Position numbers and translations under genes: made by a program
In this document: positions 1 through 6,925 of the stretch, piece by piece
How the letters are laid out: every line of letters begins with the position of its first letter
Position numbering within the stretch: position 1 is the stretch's first letter
Notes under the pieces: model-generated
The model's database searches: none
Seen by the model: only the letters and a program-made list of their open reading frames with translations
What the model was told of the DNA's origin: nothing
Assembly (NCBI GenBank): GCA_037446075.1
Contig: JBBIJH010000108.1
Location: 1-9,201 of the forward strand
Direction: 5' to 3'
Length of the DNA stretch: 9,201 nucleotides
Source of the DNA: JBBIJH01 sp037446075
GTDB taxonomy: Bacteria > Bacteroidota > Ignavibacteria > UBA10030 > JAHEZR01

Positions 1-1
1 A

Positions 2-130
2 AGTCCATTCACTCAGCGCCACGATGAACTTCGTCAGCAATTAAAGAAGCTTGAGCTTGCGCGGTTCACTCCGAGTCATACTGGATTCACCTCGAGAGAA
101 GACCTCGATCCGAGCGCGGAGGGGGTCTGA
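2..130 (+). CDS. C-terminal end of an unrecognised upstream gene (partial)
   Basis: Reading frame 2 is open from the window edge to a TGA at 128-130 and gives 42 residues. Frame 1 hits a TGA within the first 27 bases. The visible tail starts with a charged, probably helical stretch (HDELRQQLKKLELARF) and ends in a polar segment, as a disordered C-terminus would. There is no recognisable motif, so I assign no function. The next gene starts about 63 bp downstream on the same strand, so the two could be co-transcribed. A chance open frame at the edge is possible because only 42 codons are seen. Confidence 0.5.
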   Translation, partial: SPFTQRHDELRQQLKKLELARFTPSHTGFTSREDLDPSAEGV

Positions 131-193
131 GCTTAGGGTGCTTGTGTTGACGTACATTGGCTTCGGATTTTCTTGTGTTCGTCGTTCTCGACA

Positions 194-1270
194 ATGAATG
201 AGAGAAAGAAAATACTCCTGGTCCGAACCGACCGCCTCGGGGATGTCGTTCTAACATTACCAATGCTCCCTGTGCTAAGAAGGCATTTCCCCGATGCACA
301 TCTTGCGATGTTGGTGAGTGCTTACCCAGCCGAAATCCTCCATCGTAATCAGTACCTGGACGAGGTTCTGCTCTATGACGATTCAGTCAAGTTAGTTCCT
401 TTCTTCCAGCTTCTTCGATCTCTGCGAATGCGGCGATTCGACACGGTGGTCGTTGTTCATCCGACGCCCAGGTTAGCGCTTCTTGCCTTCCTCGCGGGGA
501 TTCCAATTCGCGTGGGGACCGGATACCGCTGGTACTCATTTCTGTTCAATAGGAGAGTTTTCGAGCATCGAAAGGACTCAAAACGTCACGAGACGGAATA
601 CAATCTAAACCTTCTCACAGCGCTCGGGTGTCAATGGAAACCTCCTGTGGAATTCCCCATCCAGATCCCTGAGGAAGACGATGACCGGGTCACGAAGCTC
701 TTGAAGAAATTGCCAATCAATGTTGGGGAGGTGTTGATGATCTTTCACCCGGGAAGTGGAGGCTCGGCTAGGGACTGGAGTCCGTCCAATTTCGGGAGAC
801 TTGCCGCAGAGTGTGTGGAGAAGCTTGGTGCGCGCGCCATTCTTACTGGCGGCAAAGGAGAAGAGAGTGTCGTGCAGGCCGCGATGAAGGAGATCCCTCG
901 TGGAGCAGTCAACCTCACGGGCCAATTGAGCCTTCTCGAACTAGCCGCACTCATTCGGAAGGCGGATGTCTTCGTGTCGAATTCAACGGGTCCTTTGCAC
1001 ATCGCCGCTGCAGTCGGTACGGCTCTTGTGGGGATTTACCCTCCAATCCTTGAGTGCGGTCCTCAGCGTTGGGGGCCATGTACGTCGAAGAAGAGAGTCT
1101 TTGTTCCCGACCGAAATCTTTGTCCGAGATGTCAGGGTGGCGAATGCGAAGGGAGCGACTGCATGGACCAAATCACCGTCGATCAGGTCTTTGCTGCCAT
1201 TGAGGAGCTTCTTCAGGCGAGCCGTAGGAAGACAAGGGGCGCGAGGCATGCACAGACGGTCTCGTCTTGA
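194..1270 (+). CDS. Glycosyltransferase family 9 protein (heptosyltransferase-like)
   Basis: This is a 358-residue GT-B glycosyltransferase of the GT9 family, which includes the ADP-heptose:LPS heptosyltransferases WaaC, WaaF and WaaQ. The N-terminal acceptor domain opens with the family motif VRTDRLGDVVLTLPM (residues 10-24); D17 sits where the catalytic Asp of WaaC lies. The nucleotide-sugar domain carries HPGSGG (185-190) and SNSTGPLHIAAA (around 262-273). In that second motif, Ser-Thr replaces the more usual Asp-Thr before GP, a variant I recall in other GT9 proteins. A cysteine cluster near the C-terminus (C310, C313, C318, C323) is also common in GT9 proteins. I chose ATG 194 because family members begin a few residues before the K-I-L-L-V-R motif. 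A TTG at 173 would add seven residues, and neither start has a clear Shine-Dalgarno sequence. It probably acts on the inner membrane in LPS core or surface-glycan assembly. The exact sugar cannot be read from the sequence. Confidence 0.93.
   Translation: MNERKKILLVRTDRLGDVVLTLPMLPVLRRHFPDAHLAMLVSAYPAEILHRNQYLDEVLLYDDSVKLVPFFQLLRSLRMRRFDTVVVVHPTPRLALLAFLAGIPIRVGTGYRWYSFLFNRRVFEHRKDSKRHETEYNLNLLTALGCQWKPPVEFPIQIPEEDDDRVTKLLKKLPINVGEVLMIFHPGSGGSARDWSPSNFGRLAAECVEKLGARAILTGGKGEESVVQAAMKEIPRGAVNLTGQLSLLELAALIRKADVFVSNSTGPLHIAAAVGTALVGIYPPILECGPQRWGPCTSKKRVFVPDRNLCPRCQGGECEGSDCMDQITVDQVFAAIEELLQASRRKTRGARHAQTVSS
1234..1239 (+). promoter_or_regulatory. Ribosome binding site supporting the ATG at 1248
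   Basis: AAGGGG lies 8 bases before ATG 1248, inside the end of the glycosyltransferase gene. It supports a start that overlaps that gene by 23 bp. The alternative, GTG 1278, would avoid the overlap but has only a weak purine stretch in front of it. Confidence 0.5.
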
Positions 1271-2120
1271 AAAGTTCGTGCGATTCTTGTGTATCGGCTC
1301 CTGCTTCCTTTCCCTCGCTTCCAGCATCTTTGCGCAGGATTCCTCGAAAGCCTCCGCTGAGAGAGATACAGCGGATGAAAATTCTAGGCGAGTCAGAAAC
1401 TTTCGTGTCGTTGAAAATAGGGCTTTCACGTTGGGTGAGCGACTCCTGTTCGAAGTTAGATATGGCTTCATCCACGCCGGTGAAGCGATTATGGCAGTCG
1501 GATCGATCGATACGGTTAGCGGTCGGGCTTGCTATCGCGTGACGTTTGACTTAAACTCGACGGGTGCGTTTTCGGTGATCTATCGAGTCCGTGACCACTA
1601 CGAATCGTATCTTGATATCGTGGGGCTTTTCCCCTGGAGGTTTGAGCAGCGGATACAGGAGGGCGGGTATCGAAGACAGTTCAGCGCGAAGCTGGACCAC
1701 TATCGTGGGAAGGCAGTGACTGCAGATGGCGAGTTCGATATCCCGCCTTACGTGCATGATGTTGTCTCCGCATTCTATTTTTCGCGGACGATTGATTTCT
1801 CTAGGAAGCGACCCGGGGAAAAAGTTCGGCTTGAGAATTTCTATAAAGATCAGACTTACCCGCTCGATGTGAAATACTTGGGCAAAGAAACAATCACAGT
1901 GGAAGCCGGGACATTTGACTGCATTATTGTCGAGCCTCTCGTGCGAGAAGGAGGGCTGTTCAAGAGCGAAGGGAGGATCATCATCTGGTTCTCCGATGAC
2001 GATAGAAAAATCCCTGTCAGAGTGAGCACGAAAGTGTTGATCGGCTCCATCAAAGCGGAGTTGAAGGAATACTCGGGCATCCTGGGACCCATTCGTGCAC
2101 GGCGTTCTATTTCCAACTAA
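1248..2120 (+). CDS. Exported DUF3108 domain protein
   Basis: This 290-residue protein has a classic signal peptide: basic n-region (MHRRSRLEK), hydrophobic core at about residues 10-28, and a likely cut after SIFA at residue 29. The mature part from about residue 60 fits the DUF3108 family (PF11306): the FTLGERLLFEVRYG opening, a G-E-A strand soon after, the SYLD..GLFPWRFE stretch and the EGGYRR segment. The family is mostly beta and periplasmic or outer-membrane-facing, with no established biochemical role. The frame is open far upstream, but that part overlaps the glycosyltransferase and is not coding. The gene overlaps the glycosyltransferase by 23 bp, so translational coupling is likely and suggests a shared envelope role. 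No lipobox is seen around the signal peptide, so it is probably soluble in the periplasm rather than a lipoprotein. Family assignment is confident; function is unknown. Confidence 0.88.
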   Translation: MHRRSRLEKFVRFLCIGSCFLSLASSIFAQDSSKASAERDTADENSRRVRNFRVVENRAFTLGERLLFEVRYGFIHAGEAIMAVGSIDTVSGRACYRVTFDLNSTGAFSVIYRVRDHYESYLDIVGLFPWRFEQRIQEGGYRRQFSAKLDHYRGKAVTADGEFDIPPYVHDVVSAFYFSRTIDFSRKRPGEKVRLENFYKDQTYPLDVKYLGKETITVEAGTFDCIIVEPLVREGGLFKSEGRIIIWFSDDDRKIPVRVSTKVLIGSIKAELKEYSGILGPIRARRSISN

Positions 2121-2131
2121 ACGCACTCCTC

Positions 2132-3088
2132 ATGACTTCGCGCTACCCATCCGTTGATTTTGCGAAAATTAAGACGATCTCGATCAAGAATCGAAAGAGC
2201 AAAGTTCGACTGAAGGATTTTGCGCGACCCTTCGATCCGCAGAAGGGTAGATTTGCCAGTTTCATTAATTCATTCCCGCGCATTCTCGCTGCAGATGAGC
2301 TTCGAGAGTTTGTGGCAAAGATTGTCTCCGCGCGCTGGAAGAATAAACCCGTGCTTGTACTGCTCGGTGCACACGTTATCAAGGTCGGACTCTCCCCCCT
2401 CGTGATCGATCTGTTGAAAAGAAAAGTAATCACCGGAGTGGCGATGAATAGCGCGGCTGCAATCCACGACGTGGAGGTTTCACTCTGGGGCAAAACCTCC
2501 GAGGATGTTGCCGAGGCTCTTCGCAATGGGAGTTTTGGCATGTCTCGAGAAACGGGAGAATTCATCAACCACGCACTCACAAATGCAGTGAACAAACCCG
2601 ATGTAGGGTACGGCGAAGCCCTTGGGAGAGCGCTGTTGAAAGCTCGTGCACCCCATCGGAGGGTCAGCATCTTGGCAACATGCTATCGGCTGCGCCTCCC
2701 CGTCACCGTCCATGCAGCCATTGGTACGGATATCGTTCACCAGCAGCCAACGATGGACGGAGCGGCGACTGGGGAGATGAGTTTCAGAGATTTCAAAATC
2801 CTCGCCCATGTGGTCGGCGGGCTTGGGGGAGGAGGCGTAGTGATGAATTGGGGTTCCGCCGTAATCATGCCGGAGGTATTCCTGAAGGCGCTCACAGTTG
2901 CGAGGAACCTCGGCTTCAAGGTGAAGGGATTTGTTACTGCAAACTTCGATATGATCCAGCACTATCGGCCGGCGATGAACGTTGTCCATCGACCCACGAT
3001 CAATGGTGGGAAGGGCTATCAGTTTACGGGACACCATGAAGTCATGATCCCCCTCCTTGCGGCGATGATCAGACAGCACATTCGGTGA
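2132..3088 (+). CDS. Conserved protein of unknown function with GAHVIK / IGTDIVH / glycine-rich motifs
   Basis: This is a 318-residue, apparently cytoplasmic protein with no signal peptide or membrane segment. It has dense enzyme-like motifs: GAHVIKVG (79-86), an N-S-A-A-A-I-H-D stretch and GKTSEDV shortly after, HAAIGTDIVH (ending at H203), a glycine run GGLGGGG (229-235) followed by MNWGSAVIMPEVF (238-250), and GHHEVMIPLL (300-309). Conserved His, Asp and Gly residues plus alternating strand and helix character suggest an alpha/beta enzyme with a Rossmann-like nucleotide site. It resembles a widespread bacterial family that I recall as uncharacterised, sometimes loosely labelled deoxyhypusine-synthase-like. 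I do not see the canonical deoxyhypusine synthase motifs, so I do not assign that function. ATG 2132 lies 11 bp after the DUF3108 stop and has no visible Shine-Dalgarno, so it may depend on coupling. The CPBP gene follows within 8 bp. Confidence 0.88.
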   Translation: MTSRYPSVDFAKIKTISIKNRKSKVRLKDFARPFDPQKGRFASFINSFPRILAADELREFVAKIVSARWKNKPVLVLLGAHVIKVGLSPLVIDLLKRKVITGVAMNSAAAIHDVEVSLWGKTSEDVAEALRNGSFGMSRETGEFINHALTNAVNKPDVGYGEALGRALLKARAPHRRVSILATCYRLRLPVTVHAAIGTDIVHQQPTMDGAATGEMSFRDFKILAHVVGGLGGGGVVMNWGSAVIMPEVFLKALTVARNLGFKVKGFVTANFDMIQHYRPAMNVVHRPTINGGKGYQFTGHHEVMIPLLAAMIRQHIR

Positions 3089-3090
3089 GG
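3084..3090 (+). promoter_or_regulatory. Ribosome binding site deciding the CPBP protease start
   Basis: GGTGAGG overlaps the stop of the preceding gene and lies 6 bases before ATG 3097. This favours ATG 3097 over the in-frame GTG at 3085, which overlaps the preceding TGA and would add four residues (MRQA). Confidence 0.55.
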
Positions 3091-3096
3091 CAAGCA

Positions 3097-4041
3097 ATGT
3101 CTTTCGAGCAATCCGACGATATCGCGAGGCCTCTTGGAGCAGAGGTTTCCGTTCCTGAATCACAGACCTTCCTTGAGCGTCATGGGCTTTCACCTGTGAC
3201 CTTTGCGCTCCTTTCGCTCCTCGTTATCTTCATTCTCTACCAGCTTGTCGGTGGGACGGTCACTTTTTTCCTTTTCGGTGGGCGGCTGCGCCCGGAGAAT
3301 ATCCAGGGACTGCGTCTTGCGACGATGGGTGCTCAGGTCGTTCTTATTTTGGTCCCGACAATTCTTCTGGTGCGTCTCCAAAGTGGTAATCTCCGGATAG
3401 GGCTTCGTCTGCATGCAACGGGTTCGCGGCAGATACTGTTTGCGGTCATCGGCGTCCTTTCGCTGCAACAGCTTCTGCAACTGTACATGGCCGCGCAGGA
3501 TCAACTTCCCATTCCGCAGTCGGTTCGCCCTGTGGTCGACCAGCTGAGGAAACTGATCGAAGAGACCTATAAGAATCTTGTCTCTGCGCACTCCGTCCCC
3601 GAGTTGCTGTACGTACTGGTAGTAGTGGCCATTGTTCCTGCCTTCTGCGAAGAACTTCTTTTCCGTGGATTCGTCCAGAAGAACTTTGAAGCAGGTCTAA
3701 GGAAATCGTGGGGAATCATTGTCTCAGGAATCATCTTTGGGGCATACCATCTCAACCCTTTTTCTTTCGTTCCGCTTGCACTGCTGGGGATTTACTTTGG
3801 CTTCCTCGTTTACCATTCGGGGAGCACGCTCACCTCCATCGTTGCTCACTTTGCAAACAATTTGTTCGCTGTGATCGCTGCATTCTTCAACGCTGATGAG
3901 AGTCTGCTTCTTGCGGGTGAAGCACCCCATCTGCCAGTCTCCACTGTCGTTTATGCGCTCGTGGGCTTTGGTTCTCTTTTTCTCCTCTCGACTCTTGCAT
4001 TTCTTAGATCCACTCGTCCCAGTGCCGAGCTTTCCGCCTGA
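3097..4041 (+). CDS. CPBP family intramembrane metalloprotease
   Basis: This is a 314-residue polytopic membrane protein of the CPBP family (CAAX protease and bacteriocin-processing, formerly Abi; PF02517). About eight hydrophobic segments are visible, at roughly 32-60, 76-96, 110-130, 167-184, 199-217, 222-240, 247-262 and 282-303. All the conserved motifs are intact: EELLFRG (E185, E186, R190), the F-G-A-Y-H motif with H218, and H251-F-A-N-N255. These Glu, His and Asn residues form the metal-dependent active site in the family, so it should be an active inner-membrane protease. Known members cleave prenylated CAAX proteins or process and protect against peptides; the substrate here cannot be told. 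It lies 8 bp after the unknown-function gene and 7 bp before the zinc-ribbon gene, in what looks like one operon. Family call is strong; the biological role is unknown. Confidence 0.93.
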   Translation: MSFEQSDDIARPLGAEVSVPESQTFLERHGLSPVTFALLSLLVIFILYQLVGGTVTFFLFGGRLRPENIQGLRLATMGAQVVLILVPTILLVRLQSGNLRIGLRLHATGSRQILFAVIGVLSLQQLLQLYMAAQDQLPIPQSVRPVVDQLRKLIEETYKNLVSAHSVPELLYVLVVVAIVPAFCEELLFRGFVQKNFEAGLRKSWGIIVSGIIFGAYHLNPFSFVPLALLGIYFGFLVYHSGSTLTSIVAHFANNLFAVIAAFFNADESLLLAGEAPHLPVSTVVYALVGFGSLFLLSTLAFLRSTRPSAELSA

Positions 4042-4048
4042 TCCAACG

Positions 4049-4618
4049 ATGCCCTTCTGTCCCACATGCGGATACGATTATGTGAAAGGAACCGCTATCT
4101 GTCCTGAGTGTGGAGAGGATCTACTCCTTGGTGAGCCTCGCTTCTGCGATAACTGCGACAGTCAAATCGACGCGGATGCCGATTACTGCATCCACTGTGG
4201 AATCATTTTTGAAAAAGAGATGGACGAGGCGGCAATCGAATGTGAAGCTCACCCCGGCGTGGGAGCCGTTGGAGTATGCGTGGTGTGTGGGAAGCCAGTG
4301 TGCCGCGAGTGCGCTCACGCCAAGAAAGGGAAAGTATTCTGTGATACCGACGAGCACGTCAAGATTTATGAGAACTGGGCTGTCGTCTATACGTCATCGA
4401 CCGAATATGAAGCCGAGATGGTGCGTGCGAACCTGGAGCTTGTGGGAATCAAGGCACTCGTTTTCTCGCAAGTCGATCATGCGTACTTTATTCCCATGAG
4501 TCGGCTTGCAGTCGTCAATGTGATGGTTCCTAAGCCAAAGCTGGCGAAGGCAAGGGAGGTTTTGAAGCGACTGAAAGAGGTCGAGGAAGACGATGAGTTT
4601 GAATCCGAAGAAGAGTGA
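4049..4618 (+). CDS. Zinc-ribbon / B-box / DUF2007 protein
   Basis: This 189-residue protein combines three cysteine-rich modules with a DUF2007 domain. Ribbon 1 has CPTC and CPEC (C4, C7, C18, C21). Ribbon 2 has CDNC and CIHC (C33, C36, C47, C50). A B-box-like cross-brace follows (C65, H68, C77, C80, C85, C88, C98, H103). The C-terminal part, residues 110-176, matches DUF2007 (PF09413, described as a putative prokaryotic signal-transducing domain), from WAVVYTSSTEYEAEMVRANL to the MVPKPKLAKAREVLKRL helix. The tail is strongly acidic. That is 16 candidate ligands, enough for four zinc ions. I chose ATG 4049, 7 bp after the CPBP stop, because it opens directly into the first ribbon; the frame upstream overlaps the CPBP gene. 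No catalytic residues are seen, so a protein- or nucleic-acid-binding adaptor is likely. Its partner is unknown. Confidence 0.92.
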   Translation: MPFCPTCGYDYVKGTAICPECGEDLLLGEPRFCDNCDSQIDADADYCIHCGIIFEKEMDEAAIECEAHPGVGAVGVCVVCGKPVCRECAHAKKGKVFCDTDEHVKIYENWAVVYTSSTEYEAEMVRANLELVGIKALVFSQVDHAYFIPMSRLAVVNVMVPKPKLAKAREVLKRLKEVEEDDEFESEEE

Positions 4619-4640
4619 GTCACTCTGTTTTCTCCTTCAC

Positions 4641-4645
4641 GGAGG
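4641..4645 (+). promoter_or_regulatory. Ribosome binding site for the TTG start of cdsA
   Basis: GGAGG lies 6 bases before TTG 4652, the ideal distance. The nearest ATG, at 4661 in the same frame, is 15 bases away, which is too far for this site. This supports the rare TTG start. Confidence 0.7.
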
Positions 4646-4651
4646 TTCGCG

Positions 4652-5593
4652 TTGAGTGAAATGAGGACGCGGGTAGCCGTCGCAGCGGTCGGGATCCCCG
4701 TTATCGTGATCCTTACCCTGATTGGCGGGTATCCTCTTTACCTCTTTCTTGTCGCCGCTGGTTCGGTTGCACTCATCGAGTTTTACATGCTAGCAGAACG
4801 GAAGGGCGGTGCACCGCTCAGGGTGCTTGGCGTGATGGCTGGTATCTGTATTACGAGCGCTTTCTTCTATCAGCAGCTTCATCTTGACCTTGGGACGCTT
4901 CTCCAGCAGAAGTTTACCTCGCTTCGTTTGCCCACCCAATGGCAGATTCTTCTAATTGTTCTGGTTGTTTTCACGTTACTGACTTTATTCCTGGAGTTGT
5001 TCCGCGGCAAGCCGTTTCCGTCCTTTAACATTGGGTCTACGATTAGCGGTGTCCTGTACGTTTCCCTTTCTTTTGGGACGATGGTGGGAATTCGAGAGCT
5101 CTTTGGTGAAGACATACTTCCCGCCCGACTACTTGCGCACTTCGCCGAAGGCTCGCTGGATGCGGCCCGAGAAACAGTCTACCGCTGGGGTGGATACACG
5201 TTGATCTCCATCTTTGTTTGTGTCTGGATTTGTGATAGCGTTGCTCAGTTCATCGGAGTGAGATGGGGCAGGCATAAGCTTCTCGAGCGCGTCAGTCCAA
5301 ACAAAACATGGGAAGGGGCGGTCGGCGGCCTCGTGGCTGCCATTCTATCTTCGCTGCTTGCGCGTTCTCTCATCGTGCCATTCCTTACGCTGACCGACAG
5401 CTTTGTCGTGGGCATGGTCGTCGGTGTGTTTGGCCAGCTCGGGGACCTTGCAGAGTCCCTGTTCAAACGCGACGCCGAAGTAAAGGATTCTTCGCGCATC
5501 ATTCCTGGACACGGTGGGGTGCTCGATCGCTTTGATAGCTTGTTATTTGTTTCTCCAATTCTTTTTCTTTATTTTGATTTGGTGATCTTCTGA
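4652..5593 (+). CDS. cdsA: Phosphatidate cytidylyltransferase (CDP-diacylglycerol synthase)
   Basis: CdsA makes CDP-diacylglycerol from phosphatidic acid and CTP in the inner membrane, the branch point to all major phospholipids. The 313-residue protein has about eight hydrophobic segments and the full family signature at residues 269-295: S269-L-F-K-R, then K278-D279, then P285-G-H-G-G and D292-R-F-D295. The Asp, Lys and His residues expected for Mg and CTP binding are all present. The SPNKTWEGAVGG motif (from S215) lies just before it, as in other CdsA proteins. The start is TTG 4652, backed by GGAGG 6 bases upstream. It begins 33 bp after the zinc-ribbon gene and ends 14 bp before rimO. 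In many bacteria cdsA sits near dxr, rseP and bamA; dxr and rseP are not in this window. Assignment is firm. Confidence 0.97.
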   Translation: MSEMRTRVAVAAVGIPVIVILTLIGGYPLYLFLVAAGSVALIEFYMLAERKGGAPLRVLGVMAGICITSAFFYQQLHLDLGTLLQQKFTSLRLPTQWQILLIVLVVFTLLTLFLELFRGKPFPSFNIGSTISGVLYVSLSFGTMVGIRELFGEDILPARLLAHFAEGSLDAARETVYRWGGYTLISIFVCVWICDSVAQFIGVRWGRHKLLERVSPNKTWEGAVGGLVAAILSSLLARSLIVPFLTLTDSFVVGMVVGVFGQLGDLAESLFKRDAEVKDSSRIIPGHGGVLDRFDSLLFVSPILFLYFDLVIF

Positions 5594-5607
5594 TTTGGGA
5601 ACAATCG

Positions 5608-6921
5608 ATGAATCGAAGACCAAAGATACAGGTTCTCACGCTGGGTTGCCCAAAGAATGAGGTAGATTCCGAAGTACTCCTCGGACAGTTGCGGGCGAGC
5701 AACTTCGAAGTCGTACCGGCTCCAGAAGAGGCGGAGGTTGCGATTATCAACACGTGCGGCTTTATCGAACCCGCCAAGCTGGAGTCGATTGATACGATCC
5801 TAGAAACGGCTCGTCTGAAATCCAGCGGGCATTTGAAAAGGCTCTTCGTTATTGGCTGTCTCGCCCAACGGTATCGAGCCGAGATGGAATCAGAACTCCC
5901 GGAAGTCGACCGCTTCTTTGGGGTGAATGAGCATGATGAAATCCTTGCTGAACTGGGAAGCAGTCTGAAGTATGACCTTTTGGGTGAAAGGCTACTCACG
6001 ACTCCATCTCACTATGCTTATCTGAAGATCTCGGAGGGGTGCAACCATCCCTGTTCCTTCTGTGCGATCCCATTGATGCGCGGCAAACATGTCAGCCGGC
6101 CGATGGATGAGATAATCCGGGAGGCCAAGGCCCTAGCAGGGAGAGGTGTGAAAGAGCTAATCCTCATCGCACAGGATTTGGCCTATTATGGAATCGACCG
6201 GTCGCGAAAGAGGGAACTGCGGGCATTGCTGGAGAAGCTCGCAGCTGTCGATGGAGTCGAATGGATCAGGCTGATGTACGTCTATCCGGCCAACTTCCCC
6301 TCCGAGATCCTTGACCTAATGGTTGACAATCCAAGAATCTGTCGATATATTGATTTGCCAGTCCAACACTGCTCTGACCGTGTTCTGGCATCAATGCGGC
6401 GGGGCATGACGCGCAGGACAACCGAAGGCCTCATCAATGAAATCCGGGAGAGAATTCCAGATATTGCTTTGCGGACCACGCTCATTGTAGGCTATCCGGA
6501 GGAGACAGAGAAGGAGTTCCAAGAACTGCTGGACTTTGTGGAGAAGACCCAATTTAACAGGTTGGGTGTTTTCACCTATTCGCAAGAAGAGAATACAATT
6601 GCTGAGCCACTCGGGGATCCTATCTCCCGTGCGGAAAAGGAGCGGCGAAAGGAAGTCATTATGGAGCTCCAAAAAGAGATCTCCGCAGAAAAGAATGAGT
6701 CCCTCGTGGGGGAGCGAGTTCGCGTTCTACTCGACCGAAGGGAAGGGGAGGTCTTTTATGGCCGGACGGAGTGGGACGCGCCGGAAATCGACAATGAAGT
6801 AATCCTTCCAGACACCGACAGGCTTAAGGTTGGTAACTTTTACGAGGCAAGAATTGTTGATGCTATTGAGTATGACCTCTTTGCGAGCGTGGAAGAGGCA
6901 GATTTGAACCGAACTAGGTAA
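5608..6921 (+). CDS. rimO: Ribosomal protein S12 methylthiotransferase RimO
   Basis: RimO adds a methylthio group to an aspartate of ribosomal protein S12, using two Fe-S clusters and SAM. The 437-residue length is usual for the family. The N-terminal UPF0004 domain carries GCPKNEVDSE (C14), NTCGFIE (C50) and C84 in the V-I-G-C-L-A-Q-R-Y motif, the three cysteines for the auxiliary cluster. The radical SAM domain has C145-N-H-P-C149-S-F-C152, the CxxxCxxC cluster-binding motif. The C-terminal TRAM domain from about residue 375 contains EGEVFYGRTEWDAPEID; the DAPEID stretch is typical of RimO and argues against the related tRNA enzyme MiaB. ATG 5608 follows a GGGA seven bases upstream. The gene starts 14 bp after cdsA and ends 4 bp before the GWxTD gene, so it is probably co-transcribed with both. 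Nothing appears broken. Confidence 0.97.
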   Translation: MNRRPKIQVLTLGCPKNEVDSEVLLGQLRASNFEVVPAPEEAEVAIINTCGFIEPAKLESIDTILETARLKSSGHLKRLFVIGCLAQRYRAEMESELPEVDRFFGVNEHDEILAELGSSLKYDLLGERLLTTPSHYAYLKISEGCNHPCSFCAIPLMRGKHVSRPMDEIIREAKALAGRGVKELILIAQDLAYYGIDRSRKRELRALLEKLAAVDGVEWIRLMYVYPANFPSEILDLMVDNPRICRYIDLPVQHCSDRVLASMRRGMTRRTTEGLINEIRERIPDIALRTTLIVGYPEETEKEFQELLDFVEKTQFNRLGVFTYSQEENTIAEPLGDPISRAEKERRKEVIMELQKEISAEKNESLVGERVRVLLDRREGEVFYGRTEWDAPEIDNEVILPDTDRLKVGNFYEARIVDAIEYDLFASVEEADLNRTR

Positions 6922-6925
6922 CGTT

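Noticed and set aside
147..175. TTGACG at 147-152 as a -35 element before the glycosyltransferase
   Set aside because: No acceptable -10 sequence lies 16-18 bases downstream (TTTCTT or TTCTTG there), so I could not support a promoter.
966..1247. Upstream extension of the DUF3108 frame to 966
   Set aside because: It would overlap the conserved end of the glycosyltransferase by over 300 bp and bury the signal peptide in the middle of the protein. ATG 1248 has a ribosome site and opens directly into the signal peptide.
2480..3193. 237-codon minus-strand open frame opposite the unknown-function gene
   Set aside because: It spans the end of one well-motifed + strand gene and the start of another, and has no recognisable motifs of its own.
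3896..4048. Upstream extension of the zinc-ribbon frame to 3896
   Set aside because: It lies inside the CPBP protease gene. The zinc ribbon begins immediately after ATG 4049.
3097..4618. CPBP (Abi) protease plus zinc protein as a phage-defence or bacteriocin-immunity module
   Set aside because: No toxin, bacteriocin, nuclease or other defence gene is present, and the neighbours are housekeeping and envelope genes. The CPBP family is broad and does not by itself indicate defence.
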